A DNA stretch of 64,000 nt from Pelagihabitans sp947500445 (GTDB taxonomy: Bacteria; Bacteroidota; Bacteroidia; Flavobacteriales; Flavobacteriaceae), in assembly GCF_050589625.1 (NCBI RefSeq), contig NZ_JBNGOP010000025.1, positions 1-64,000 of the forward strand. The letters run 5' to 3'. Under the pieces are notes generated by a model, which was given only the letters and a program-made list of their open reading frames with translations, made no database searches and had not been told where the DNA came from. Made by a program: the position numbers and the translations under genes. Below, in pieces: positions 19,564 through 30,500 of this stretch (the first letter of the stretch is position 1; every line of letters starts with the position of its first letter).

Positions 19564-22284
19564 ATGCGAACAACACTGCACGTGGAAAAGAACCATACAT
19601 TGAAAACACCATATATTTTTGTCCTCTTTTTCGTTTTTGGAAGCTTTTTGGTTTGGGGGCAAAACCTTGTTGAAAATCCAAGTTTTGAGGAGATTCAAGG
19701 AAACCCGAATACTTGTCTGAACCAAGGATGCGGTTTTGGTGGCGAAGCCATAAAAAGAGCGACCGGTTGGGTTTCATACTCCTTTTCCTGCGATTTGTAT
19801 CTCCCAGAATCCTGGGGCTGTTTTCAAAGCTGGGAAGAAAATCAAACCCCAGATGAACGACCACAAGAAGGGATTGCCTATGCAGGTTTTCAGGCTTACT
19901 ATCCCTATAATCCGCCTAACCCCAGCTTTCCGGATATATACGGCACCCGCGAGTTTTTAGGGACCCGGTTGACCTGTCCGTTACAGCCAAATGTTCCCTA
20001 TCGTATCCAAGGTTTCTTTAAAATGGGGTTTGTGGGAAGATTTAGCATTAACAAATTAGGTTTTAGATTTCAAAACAATCCGTCACTAGCAAGTAACAAT
20101 CAATGCGGAACGGGAACCAACAATGTAGCTCCGGCCCATATTTGGACCGATAATCCGGTAGGTGCCGGTTGGACCGAAGTGTCCGGGGTATTTGTACCGG
20201 ATACTTCATACTCACATTTGTTAGCCGGAGTTTTTGCCGGACATTCAGAAATCAGTTTTACCGATAAAGAGAATAATCCTTCCAGCAGTAATCCAGCCTA
20301 CTATAATGTCGATAATATCAGTGTAGTGCCCCTTGCTGCCTGGATAGCGAATACAAATTATGAAAACATGATTACTATAAGCGCTGGTACAATGATTACA
20401 CTTGAGGCGTTTGGCCCGGGCCCCTACAATTGGATATCCTCTTCTGGAGAAACCATCCCAGCGGTCAAAAATCCGACCGTGTCCCCGACTTCCACGACCA
20501 CCTATAGCATTTCAGCGGATCTTGGCTGTACCACGGCAACCACGATGATCACTGTTCAAATAGCAGGTTCTAACGCCTGTGTAGGTCCCAATTTGGTTCC
20601 CAACCCAAGTTTTGAGGAGAATCCGGGCTGTCCACAGGGAATTGTGGCCAATGCGAATAACGATAGAATAGAAGATATCCTAAACGACTGGGAGCAACCT
20701 ACCAATGCCACCCCGGACTATTATAACCGCTGCGCTACGGATTCTCGCATTTCGGTACCTACCAATAATAACGGCACTCAGAATACACCCGACGGAGAAG
20801 GTGATGGGTTTGTCGGTTTTTATGCCCTATCAAATACAGCGATAAACTATAGGGAATACCTTCAAGTGAGGCTTTCCGAAGTTTTGACAGCAGGCAGCAC
20901 TTACCGGCTTAGCCTAAAGCTAAACCTACGTGACAATGCTATCTATTCTACCGACGAAATCGGAGTATTGTTCGAGTACAATAGCGTACGACCTGCTGGT
21001 TTTTTCCAAGAAAACCTCTCAAATATCCCTCAACTAACTACGCCCGCCGACTCTTTTATTAATGATAAGGACAATTGGACAACATTTAGTTGGGAATACA
21101 CCGCAACAGGTGGTGAAGAATACATGGTAATCGGAAATTTTAACCCTGACGCTACTACGAATCTTCAAACTGAACCTGTACCATCTAGTTTTGAAGGTTC
21201 GAGCTATTATTATTTAGATGATGTTTTCCTAACCGAACTATTGACTCCGGGAAACGTAGATGCGGGAACCGACATTACTATTTTGCCCGGGGAAAACACG
21301 CAACTCGAATCAAACACTACGGGAACACCGATAAGTTACCTGTGGAGTCCCGCGATCGGACTTAGCGATATTGCGGTTCCCGACCCTATCGCGAGCCCTA
21401 CGGCGACAACAACATATACGGTGACCGTAGATTTTGGAGGAGGTTGTACCGCCAGTGATACCGTAAACATAATCGTAGAAGGCGACTGCCGCTTCTCCTT
21501 AAGCGGTGGCATGGCAAACGATGCCACCTGCGCGCTAAACGATGGTAGTGTTACAGGAATTATGGTCAACGGAGCCTCTGGTAGCGAAACTTACACGTGG
21601 ACCGACGCAAACGGGATGACCGTTGGGAACACTATTGACCTCCCGAACGTGGGCCTGGGCACTTACACGCTTTCGGTGACCGATGGAGCCGATTGTGAAG
21701 CTGGCTTAACATTCAACATTAACGAAGATGGCCCTCCCGATCTTAACGCCGCAAACGTTCAACTGACAACTCCTCAATGTGATGGGAACAATGGCTCCAT
21801 ATCGGGCATTACATTTATTGGTGACCTTACCGATATCGAGTTCGTCTGGACAGATGCAGCAGGGCTTGTAGTGGGAAGCGCCTTGGAAGTTACAGGTATT
21901 GGTCCTGGGACCTATATCCTTACCATATCCGATGGGCAAGGTTGTGGCGCAGTGGCCGGTCCTTTTACATTAGGCAACCCTTTAGTGTGCGACGGTACTG
22001 ATACCAACGACGCACTTCCGGTTAAAATAGCCAATACGATGACCCCAAATGGTGATGGAGCAAACGATACCTTTTACATGCAGGGAATCGAAAACTATCC
22101 GAACAATAACTTGGCCGTGTACAACCGATGGGGGAAGAAGGTATTTGAAACAAAAGGATATAGCAACGATTGGAATGGCACATCCAAAGGAAAAGAACTG
22201 CCGGTAGCGGTCTACTATTTTGTACTCCGGTTAAACGACCCGGAACAGACCGTAGTCAATGGATACATCAACATTTTAAAATAA
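19564..22284 (+). CDS. T9SS type B sorting domain protein (surface protein 2)
   Basis: A 906-aa secreted protein with an N-terminal hydrophobic signal ending near VWGQ. Two NLVENPSFEE / NLVPNPSFEE beta-sandwich-like modules (about 33-260 and 340-560) share the design of the neighbouring proteins. A PKD-like domain (about 560-640, SYLWSPAIGLSD) and two SprB-like repeats (WTDANGMTVGNTIDL type) follow. A type-B C-terminal domain ends the protein at 816-906 (NTMTPNGDGANDTFYM). The gene is tightly coupled to the one before it and 27 bp from the SprF-like gene. The ligand is unknown; adhesin-like or carbohydrate-binding roles are plausible. Confidence 0.88.
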   Translation: MRTTLHVEKNHTLKTPYIFVLFFVFGSFLVWGQNLVENPSFEEIQGNPNTCLNQGCGFGGEAIKRATGWVSYSFSCDLYLPESWGCFQSWEENQTPDERPQEGIAYAGFQAYYPYNPPNPSFPDIYGTREFLGTRLTCPLQPNVPYRIQGFFKMGFVGRFSINKLGFRFQNNPSLASNNQCGTGTNNVAPAHIWTDNPVGAGWTEVSGVFVPDTSYSHLLAGVFAGHSEISFTDKENNPSSSNPAYYNVDNISVVPLAAWIANTNYENMITISAGTMITLEAFGPGPYNWISSSGETIPAVKNPTVSPTSTTTYSISADLGCTTATTMITVQIAGSNACVGPNLVPNPSFEENPGCPQGIVANANNDRIEDILNDWEQPTNATPDYYNRCATDSRISVPTNNNGTQNTPDGEGDGFVGFYALSNTAINYREYLQVRLSEVLTAGSTYRLSLKLNLRDNAIYSTDEIGVLFEYNSVRPAGFFQENLSNIPQLTTPADSFINDKDNWTTFSWEYTATGGEEYMVIGNFNPDATTNLQTEPVPSSFEGSSYYYLDDVFLTELLTPGNVDAGTDITILPGENTQLESNTTGTPISYLWSPAIGLSDIAVPDPIASPTATTTYTVTVDFGGGCTASDTVNIIVEGDCRFSLSGGMANDATCALNDGSVTGIMVNGASGSETYTWTDANGMTVGNTIDLPNVGLGTYTLSVTDGADCEAGLTFNINEDGPPDLNAANVQLTTPQCDGNNGSISGITFIGDLTDIEFVWTDAAGLVVGSALEVTGIGPGTYILTISDGQGCGAVAGPFTLGNPLVCDGTDTNDALPVKIANTMTPNGDGANDTFYMQGIENYPNNNLAVYNRWGKKVFETKGYSNDWNGTSKGKELPVAVYYFVLRLNDPEQTVVNGYINILK

Positions 22285-22311
22285 CGAACCCCAAACTTTA
22301 AGCCAAGACCT

Positions 22312-23292
22312 ATGTTGTCAACAATAAAAATGAACATAAAGCCAGGTATACTGCTTATGATATTGCTCAGTAGTTTTTGCGTCTGGAGCCAACAAAACCC
22401 TCAATTTTCCCAATACCTACAGAACCCGGTAGTTATCAACCCCGGCATGACCGGGGTGGAATCCTATTTGGAACTAACTGCGGCATACCGCAATCAGTGG
22501 ACCGGTTTTGAAGGTGCTCCAAGGACCACTACATTCAGCTTTCATACCCCAACCTACTTGTTATCGTCGAGGTCCTCCGTTCGTGAGGGGGATACCCATC
22601 AAGGTATCGGCGCCTTGGTATATACCGATGATACAGGGCCTATAAAAAGGGGAGGTTTTTATGGGAGTTATGCATACCACCTGAAAGTATCGAACAAATG
22701 GCTTGTTTCCGTAGGTACCTTTTTAGGTGCAACGCAGTTCAAATATGATGCTTCACAGGCCATATTGGTAGAAAACCCATTTGACCTTCTGGTACAGGAT
22801 ACCTCTAGCTTAAACTTCGATGCCAGTTTGGGCATTTACCTATACTCCGATAATTTTTTTGGTGGAATAACCGGGAACCACCTGTTCGAAAACGATATTC
22901 CCTATGCCGTTGAGGATGGGGTATTAAATACCTCGGGAACGTTTCGCAGGAACTATAACCTTCTTTTGGGAGGAAGGATCCCTTTAAGCGATTTATGGGA
23001 AGCGGTTCCGTCCGTTTTAATAAAATCGGTATCCGGAGCACCCGTCCAGTGGGATTTAAGTACCAAAATGACGTATGACAACAAATATTGGGGTGCGCTA
23101 TCCTATCGAAATCGGGATGCGATGGTGTTCATGGCGGGCGTACAATTGGCGGAACGCTTTTTAGTAAGTTATTCTTATGATTGGACGATATCCGATTTTA
23201 ATCCTGGCCGGTCGGGAACCCATGAAATTATTTTGGGCTACCGATTTGCGTTTGGGAACCAAAAATGTGCTTGCCCCCAATACTCCATGTAA
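22312..23292 (+). CDS. PorP/SprF-family type IX secretion outer membrane protein
   Basis: A 326-aa outer-membrane barrel protein. It has a signal sequence ending at VWSQ and the family opening QNPQFSQYLQNPVVINPGMT. Alternating strands follow, with the end RSGTHEIILGYRFAFG. In Flavobacterium johnsoniae, SprF is needed for secretion or attachment of the type-B protein SprB, and such genes sit beside their substrates. Here it is embedded between three type-B genes, so it is the likely dedicated partner. Met 22312 or Met 22330 could be the start; both leave the signal intact. Confidence 0.92.
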   Translation: MLSTIKMNIKPGILLMILLSSFCVWSQQNPQFSQYLQNPVVINPGMTGVESYLELTAAYRNQWTGFEGAPRTTTFSFHTPTYLLSSRSSVREGDTHQGIGALVYTDDTGPIKRGGFYGSYAYHLKVSNKWLVSVGTFLGATQFKYDASQAILVENPFDLLVQDTSSLNFDASLGIYLYSDNFFGGITGNHLFENDIPYAVEDGVLNTSGTFRRNYNLLLGGRIPLSDLWEAVPSVLIKSVSGAPVQWDLSTKMTYDNKYWGALSYRNRDAMVFMAGVQLAERFLVSYSYDWTISDFNPGRSGTHEIILGYRFAFGNQKCACPQYSM

Positions 23293-23303
23293 ATAAGTAA
23301 AAA

Positions 23304-26300
23304 ATGAACTACCCCTTGTTTTACAAACATTGTTGCCAAGGATTTCTTTTGGTCATTGCCATGGTTATGGTGCCAGTACGGGCAAATGCCCAATGTAGCC
23401 CTAATTTGGTGCCCAATCCCGGTTTTGAAACCGGAGCCTGTGGGATTCCAAAAGGAACTTTCCTGGACCTCTATTCGGTAAACAACGTTAATCAAGAACC
23501 CACCTTGGACCATTGGTATAATCCTACCAACGCCACACCGGACTGGTTCAATTCCTGCACAAATTCGGTAAGCTATTCACCACCGGTAACTTCGCACGCC
23601 GCTACCTATAACATCCAGGATACAAGGGCGGGCAGTACGGCACATGCAGGTTTTCTGAGTTACGGCGACACCGAACCCCGCGATAATGTAAAAGCGGATT
23701 ATCGCGAATACCTTCAAGTACAATTGGATGCCCCTCTTTTAGCGGGAGCCCGCTACAATGTTAGTTTTTATGTGAATTTGGCCGCATTCGAAACGGCCGA
23801 TGTGGAGTACACAAGCAACACGGCCTATTTTAACTATAACTTTCGAATTTTTGGAACGGATAAAATTGGGGCCTTCTTTTCAAACGGTCCTATTACGGAT
23901 TACAATATGGATCCCCTTGATACGGTAATCGATGTAGAGCCCCAAATAGAATATGTAGGCGCCCCGATAACGGAGGCGAACGATTGGATACTCGTAAATG
24001 GATCGTTCATTGCCACGGGCGGTGAAGAATACATGACTATCGGCAACTTTAGGAACAACTCCGAAACCAATTTCGAATTGGTACGCAATGCAAGTACAGA
24101 GTTTGGTAAGTATCCCGATCAAATCATCGAACCCATCTTTCAAATAGCGGAATACGCATATTACCTACTGGATGATATTAGCGTGGTTCAAGAGCCCGTT
24201 CTTAATGCCGTAGACGCGGGAGCGGATGTAAGTATTAATGCAGGGGATGATTATACCTTCTCGATTGCGACGACCGGATTGCTTCCTACATCGTACAGTT
24301 GGTCGCCAGCTACAACATTGAACGACCCTACCCTGGAAAACCCGACGGCTTCTCCAAAAGAAACTACGGTTTACACGGTAACGGTCGATTTTGGTGATGG
24401 CTGTCCCGTATCGGACCAGATAACCGTAACCGTTGTCCCTTGCCCTTTGAACATTGATTTGACCAACGTATCCAGCGGTTACATCGACTGCAATCTGACC
24501 GAAACCGATATCACGGGTATTGTGGTAGCCAATGCCAGCGCCTCGGCAACCTATACCTGGACCGATGCCTATGGTAATGTAGTAGGAGACCGGCTCATAT
24601 TGGAAGACGTGGGTATCGGGCAATATGACCTGCTGGTCTCGGACGGGCCAAATTGTCAAGAAACGATTTCTTGGGCAATAGATGGCGACCAATCCATTTC
24701 ATTTTTAGAATATAATGTTTTTCAAGTATGCCCAACCCCCGGTAATTCGGATGGCTATATTTCGGGTATTATCGGGTTCCCTGTCGGAGGAACCTACGCT
24801 TGGACCGATGAAAACGGAACGAACCTAGGGTCAGGTGCCGGAATCATCGATTTGGGGCCAGGTATTTATACCGTTACCTACACCACTGGTGCATCCGGTA
24901 GTTGCAGTATTCGTAAAACGTTCGACCTCACCGAAAACGGTATTTGTAGCGATAACTGCCCCGGACTTATTTCCGTAACGCCTTACGCCGACAATGATCG
25001 GGACAATGTGGGTACCTTCTTTATCGATTTAGGGGATACCGTTTCATTGTATCCTGGAATACGCGCGTCCGTTACCGCAAGTGCCGATTTTTCATGGAGT
25101 ACCCCGGGAAATCCCGATTTTCATCCGTTCCAGATACTATCGGACATTTCGCCTACAGAAACCACGACCTACACCATTGCGGTAGACTATGGGAACGGCT
25201 GTATTCGATCCGGTACCATAACGGTGGTGGTAAACGATCCTGGTTGTCCGTTACAAGTTCTGGATGGTACCATCGTATCCAGCAGCTGCGGTGCGGATAA
25301 TGGGGGCGTAAGGGATATTACCGTCCTCAATGGCGTCCCCGGGGAAACCTATACCTGGACCGATGAAAACGGAACTGTAGTAAGCAACTCGCTTGCCCTG
25401 GACGATGTAGGGCAAGGACAATATACATTACTGATCGATCAGGGAGGGGGATGTACCAGGTCCAGAACTTGGGAGGTGCCTGTTTCGGACGGATATGACA
25501 TCGATGCCGGGCCTGACGTTGCCATTGACTTCGGTAACAGCTCCTTATTGGAAGCGATTCCTTCCGGCGGTACTCCGGTAAGTTATAACTGGAGTCCGGC
25601 CACTGGATTAGATGATGTTACGCTGGCAAACCCTACCGCAAGCCCAACAACAACTACGACTTATACGGTCACTGCCGATTTTGGTGGTGGGTGTACCGAT
25701 ACCGATACGGTAACGGTAAATGTTAATCAGCTTGTTTTGAACTGCTCTGGTAACAACCTTGTCCCAAATCCCGACCTTGAGTCCACGAGCGGTTGCCCAC
25801 AAGGATTTTCCACGGGGTTCACCTGTAATCAGAACGACCCCAACTGGCAATATCAAAACAACCTTTGTTTCGTAGAAAATTGGTTCAATGAAGGGCTATC
25901 GACACCAGATTTGATCAGTATCTCCTGTGCGGATACAATGACCGGAACCGATAATACCGCTCGGGATTATAAAACGTTGGCGGACCAGCAAAATCCTAGG
26001 TCAGGTCAAGTTATGGGTGGTATCATTACATACAACACTGCGAATTTTGACCCTAATGAGAATTCCTACTCGGAATACTATACCGTTGCTTTAGATGCAA
26101 CATTGCAACAAGGTATCGAATATAGCGTTGTCTTTTACTGCTCTCTGAGTGAGGTCGCTACGATAGCTAGTTCCATAGGGGCTCATTTTTCCGAAGACCC
26201 GGTACGAAGCGCAGGGTTTAATACCTTTGTTCCGGAAACACCACAGATCGTATCCGAAGGCAATGTTACCGATACGACAAATTGGGTACGGGTATCGGGA

Positions 26301-27500
26301 ACCTTTACCGCCCAAGGAAACGAACGATACATGACCATTGGCCGTTTTCTAGATGGATACACACCCGAGCAGGTGCAGAATACAGAACCTGTTATTACGA
26401 ATGGTGAAATCTCCGCGTATTATTATATTGACGATGTATCGGTAACGGCAACCTTAAATACCATTATAATAGATGCAGGTACCGATGTATCCCTTGATCT
26501 TGGCGACAGTATCGTTTTACAGGCAACTCCAACAGGTGGCACACCGATAAGTTATAGCTGGAGCCCGGCCACGGGCTTGGATAATACCGCAATAGCGAAC
26601 CCTACGGCCAGCCCCACGATAACGACCACCTACACGGTAACGGCAGACTTCGGAGGGGAATGTTCGGATACCGATACGGTAACGGTTACGGTCATTGATC
26701 CTAACTGCCCCTTGATGCTCTCCGGAGGGAATAGCGTACAAGCAACCTGTAAACAAATTGATGGCGGTATCCTTGGAATAAACGTAACGGGCAACAGCGG
26801 TAATGAGCGTTACAGCTGGACAGATGCCAATGGCATAGTGGTGGGCGCCCAATTGGACCTGGCCAATGTAGGCCTGGGAAATTATACGCTCACCGTCACC
26901 GATAACCCCGATTGTGAACGTGTACTTTCCTTTACCGTTAACGAATCGGGGCCTCCGGATTTGGACGACGCTACCCTAGAGCTAACGGATGCCGGCTGTG
27001 CGGAGACTACCGGTAGCATTGGCGGAATCGTTTACATCGGCGAAACGGTCGGCACCATATTTACTTGGACCGATGCTCAGGGGGCCATTGTAGGAAATAC
27101 GTTGGAGCTGGATGGTATCGGTGCTGGCAGTTATTCCTTGGCGGTAACGGACGCTCTGGGTTGCGGTGCCATCGCGGGCCCATATACAATAGGCAGTCCT
27201 GAAGACTGTGAAGACCAATTTTCAGAAGAAGGTCCCGTACGCATCGCAAATACCATGACCCCTAATGGCGATGGCGCGAACGACATGTTTTATATTGAAG
27301 GCATAGCGGCCTACCCCAACAGTATTTTAAAAGTGTATAACCGCTGGGGCAATAAAGTATATGAAAAAAGAGGCTATGCGAATAATTGGTATGGCAACTA
27401 CCAGGGAACACCCTTACCGGTCGGAACGTATTACTATACCCTTCAATTTGGAAACCCCGACCAAAAAAACATAAAAGGCTATATCGCCTTGTTAAAATAA
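23304..27500 (+). CDS. T9SS type B sorting domain protein (surface protein 3), giant
   Basis: A 1398-aa secreted protein. The signal peptide ends at RANAQ. It repeats the modules of its neighbours: NLVPNPGFE (about 33-290) and NLVPNPDLE (about 815-1050), at least three PKD-like domains with the recurring phrase SYxWSPATGLD, and SprB-like repeats (TYTWTDENGTVVS). The type-B C-terminal domain spans about 1309-1398 (NTMTPNGDGANDMFYI). It starts 11 bp after the SprF-like stop. The high similarity of PKD and SprB-like units across the three proteins indicates duplication and shuffling within the locus. Confidence 0.88.
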   Translation: MNYPLFYKHCCQGFLLVIAMVMVPVRANAQCSPNLVPNPGFETGACGIPKGTFLDLYSVNNVNQEPTLDHWYNPTNATPDWFNSCTNSVSYSPPVTSHAATYNIQDTRAGSTAHAGFLSYGDTEPRDNVKADYREYLQVQLDAPLLAGARYNVSFYVNLAAFETADVEYTSNTAYFNYNFRIFGTDKIGAFFSNGPITDYNMDPLDTVIDVEPQIEYVGAPITEANDWILVNGSFIATGGEEYMTIGNFRNNSETNFELVRNASTEFGKYPDQIIEPIFQIAEYAYYLLDDISVVQEPVLNAVDAGADVSINAGDDYTFSIATTGLLPTSYSWSPATTLNDPTLENPTASPKETTVYTVTVDFGDGCPVSDQITVTVVPCPLNIDLTNVSSGYIDCNLTETDITGIVVANASASATYTWTDAYGNVVGDRLILEDVGIGQYDLLVSDGPNCQETISWAIDGDQSISFLEYNVFQVCPTPGNSDGYISGIIGFPVGGTYAWTDENGTNLGSGAGIIDLGPGIYTVTYTTGASGSCSIRKTFDLTENGICSDNCPGLISVTPYADNDRDNVGTFFIDLGDTVSLYPGIRASVTASADFSWSTPGNPDFHPFQILSDISPTETTTYTIAVDYGNGCIRSGTITVVVNDPGCPLQVLDGTIVSSSCGADNGGVRDITVLNGVPGETYTWTDENGTVVSNSLALDDVGQGQYTLLIDQGGGCTRSRTWEVPVSDGYDIDAGPDVAIDFGNSSLLEAIPSGGTPVSYNWSPATGLDDVTLANPTASPTTTTTYTVTADFGGGCTDTDTVTVNVNQLVLNCSGNNLVPNPDLESTSGCPQGFSTGFTCNQNDPNWQYQNNLCFVENWFNEGLSTPDLISISCADTMTGTDNTARDYKTLADQQNPRSGQVMGGIITYNTANFDPNENSYSEYYTVALDATLQQGIEYSVVFYCSLSEVATIASSIGAHFSEDPVRSAGFNTFVPETPQIVSEGNVTDTTNWVRVSGTFTAQGNERYMTIGRFLDGYTPEQVQNTEPVITNGEISAYYYIDDVSVTATLNTIIIDAGTDVSLDLGDSIVLQATPTGGTPISYSWSPATGLDNTAIANPTASPTITTTYTVTADFGGECSDTDTVTVTVIDPNCPLMLSGGNSVQATCKQIDGGILGINVTGNSGNERYSWTDANGIVVGAQLDLANVGLGNYTLTVTDNPDCERVLSFTVNESGPPDLDDATLELTDAGCAETTGSIGGIVYIGETVGTIFTWTDAQGAIVGNTLELDGIGAGSYSLAVTDALGCGAIAGPYTIGSPEDCEDQFSEEGPVRIANTMTPNGDGANDMFYIEGIAAYPNSILKVYNRWGNKVYEKRGYANNWYGNYQGTPLPVGTYYYTLQFGNPDQKNIKGYIALLK

Positions 27501-27553
27501 AACCATTAAACAAACCTGTAATCGCGAAAACCCGTAAACACTATAATTTTAAA

Positions 27554-30500
27554 ATGATGAAAGAACGTCTTCAAATCGTATGGGTATTTATTGTTTTTTC
27601 GGTTTCCTTACACCACAGTTCGGCACAGGAATTGGATTTGCCTATAGAGGTGTTTCGGATAAAGACCAACGATGACCCCGAGATATGGGACAATACGGCA
27701 GAGCGACGTTTGGACCTAGGGAATTTCGACCAAGGTGAATTGTGGCTTTTTCTTCAGGTGAACAACCTGAACGCAGCGGCGTCCATGGAATATCGAATAA
27801 AACAGGGGAACGGCGCCTACGGACCATGGCAGGCTTGTAGGCCGGATTGGACGGCCTTCCCAAAAGATCGCGCGTATGGAGGGTTAAACGGAGGTTTTGC
27901 TACCACAGCATTTAGCACTCCCTTATCGGGAGCGAGGGCCAATGGAGAAAATACCATTATGTTCCGATTCCTGGCGCAGCCAAACGAAGCGACTTCGGGA
28001 TATCGGATCATACGTATCGCATTGCGCAGCAGTAATACCAAAAATGCTCCCGACCTTATTATAACTCCCCGTAACAATATAAGCGGGGCAGCATTTGAAG
28101 GCCCATTTATGGGAGATCCGAACAGGGCCGCTATGGCACAGGAAGGTAAAAAGCTTTGGATGGGAACCGTTGGCAACAATCTTTTGGACCGTAACAAAAA
28201 TCCGATACAGGCCAAATGCACACATTGCCATACACAAGATGGGAGCGACCTTAAATACTTCAACTACTCGAATAAATCGATCATTGCCCGTTCTAACTTT
28301 CACGGATTGACCAAAGAAGAAGGACAGCAAATTGCGCAGTATATACGAGATCTAAATATGGACCGATCAAAAAACGGCCGTCCTTGGGAACCCCCTTACC
28401 AACCTGGGCCAAGTGCCGATACAGATGCTAGGGAATGGGCCGCAGGGCAGGGTTTGGACGCCGTATTGGAGACCGATTTGGAGATGATGGAACCCTTGTT
28501 CGGATCCAAGGAACCCTCAAAAACGCAGGTCCAAAACACCATTGCCGGTTTTGAGGGGAATACCAACATTAGAACCATGCCCATATCAGTTCAATTTCCG
28601 GATTGGAACATGTGGATGCCAGAGGAACACCCCATGGATCAACGCGATGTTTCGGCCCAATGGCCACAACTGAACACGGCCTATCAAAACCTAAGGAACA
28701 AATTGAATACCCCTGAAAAGGTTGTTCAGCGCAACACCAAAACGCAGGTATTTAAACCCTTTTTGGAAAACGGTGTGGTGGAGGCTTTCGGAGTATTTGC
28801 GGCAGAAGTACATAAGGTGGTCATAGACCTGCCGGGATCCTCATGGGCAGAAGTTTCCGGTGTTAGAAATCAAATCGACAACGGTTTTCCCGTATCGCCC
28901 GTTTGGGCCGAAAATGTGAACAACAATTATTCGGAAACCTCCAAACGAAGGGAAAAAGCCAAGCAAAGTATCGCGTTCTGGTACAGCACAAAATTGTTCG
29001 AGATCATTCAAGAGTTTGAGCTGTATCAATTGCGCCTGAACAATGTTCCCGCCAATGATCTGGAACCATTTCAATGGCCTATTCGAGAATGGTCCGTATT
29101 TCAAAATGCAGCACATATCATCGGCGCAAACCGAAACGACTCCTATTTTGAGAGCGATGCGGGTTCGGAAGATGACAAAACAAGAGGAATTTACCTTTCA
29201 TCGATATGGTATCAGGTACAACTGACCTTAACTCCGGGGCATCGTCGCGGAAGTAATATCGGTCCTAACGACTTTGCGTACAACCTACAACATATTCATC
29301 GATTGGGGGCACGTTCTGGAATCTACGAACCCTCCCGGTTTTTTCAGAACTATTTAAAAACAGGCGAGCAACGGAACAATGGTACTGCCCCAGTGGCATC
29401 TTCGAACAATAATGGAAATGTATATCCCGGGTGGAACATGCGCGAACTAAGCCCTTGGCGTTTATATAGTACCGGTAAAGGAGACAGAAGGACATTTACA
29501 GAAACCCTTTCCCCTACAACAAGGCTTGCCATTCAAGAAGCCTTTATGGACGAAACCATGCGTATCCTTGAAGGATTCGGGGACAATTGGAACCGCATTC
29601 CGATTGAAACCAGCGGAAAACGTTATGATTATGAACTGGAAAATCGAGGTGCCTTGCCCTTGGACGGGTCGGCAAACCCAGGGGACTGTTTATTTTTAGA
29701 TCGACGGAGCGACTGCAACGATTCGAACGACGCGGTGGAAATCGATGCCTTTTTTACATTATTGCGCAAACTCCGTCAAGATGGGGAAATTTCCTGTGCC
29801 GTTTTCGATCGTATTCGAAACTGGGCCATTGCCCGTTGGGACTATCCTGAACCAAATTGGCCCCGTTGCGGTACCGTTGTGCCGATCGAATACCGACTGA
29901 ACATCGAAAATGGAACCGGTGCCGGAACATATATAGAAGGGACTGCAGTTACCGTTTCGGCAAATGTTCCCAACGGAACAGTGTTCGACAAATGGACGGG
30001 AGATACCCAGTTCCTGAACGATACCGAAACACCAACGGCACAGTTGACCATGCCCCCGCGAAACGTTTCCATTACGGCTACCTTTAAAAATCCCGCACCG
30101 GAGAACTACGTACTTAATGTAACCGACGGAAATGGATCGGGGGAATACCCGGAAGGGACGACGGTTACCGTTTCGGCAAATATCCCCAACGGAACGGTGT
30201 TCGACAAATGGACGGGAGATACCCAGTTCCTGAACGATACCAAAACACCAACCGCACAGTTGACCATACCCCCGCGAAACGTTTCCATTACGGCTACCTT
30301 TAAAAATCCCGCACCGGAGAACTACGTACTTAATGTAACCGGCGGAAATGGATCGGGGGAATACCCGGAAGGGACGACGGTTACCATCTTGGCCATCGTT
30401 CCCGATGGAATGGTATTTGACCAATGGACGGGCGATACCCAGTTTATCACCGACCTTTTTGCAATAGCGACGCAATTGCAAATGCCATCGCAAAATATCG

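Noticed and set aside
29759..30493. 244-aa minus-strand frame over the InlB-like repeats
   Set aside because: It repeats with the 216-bp period of the real gene and is its antisense shadow.
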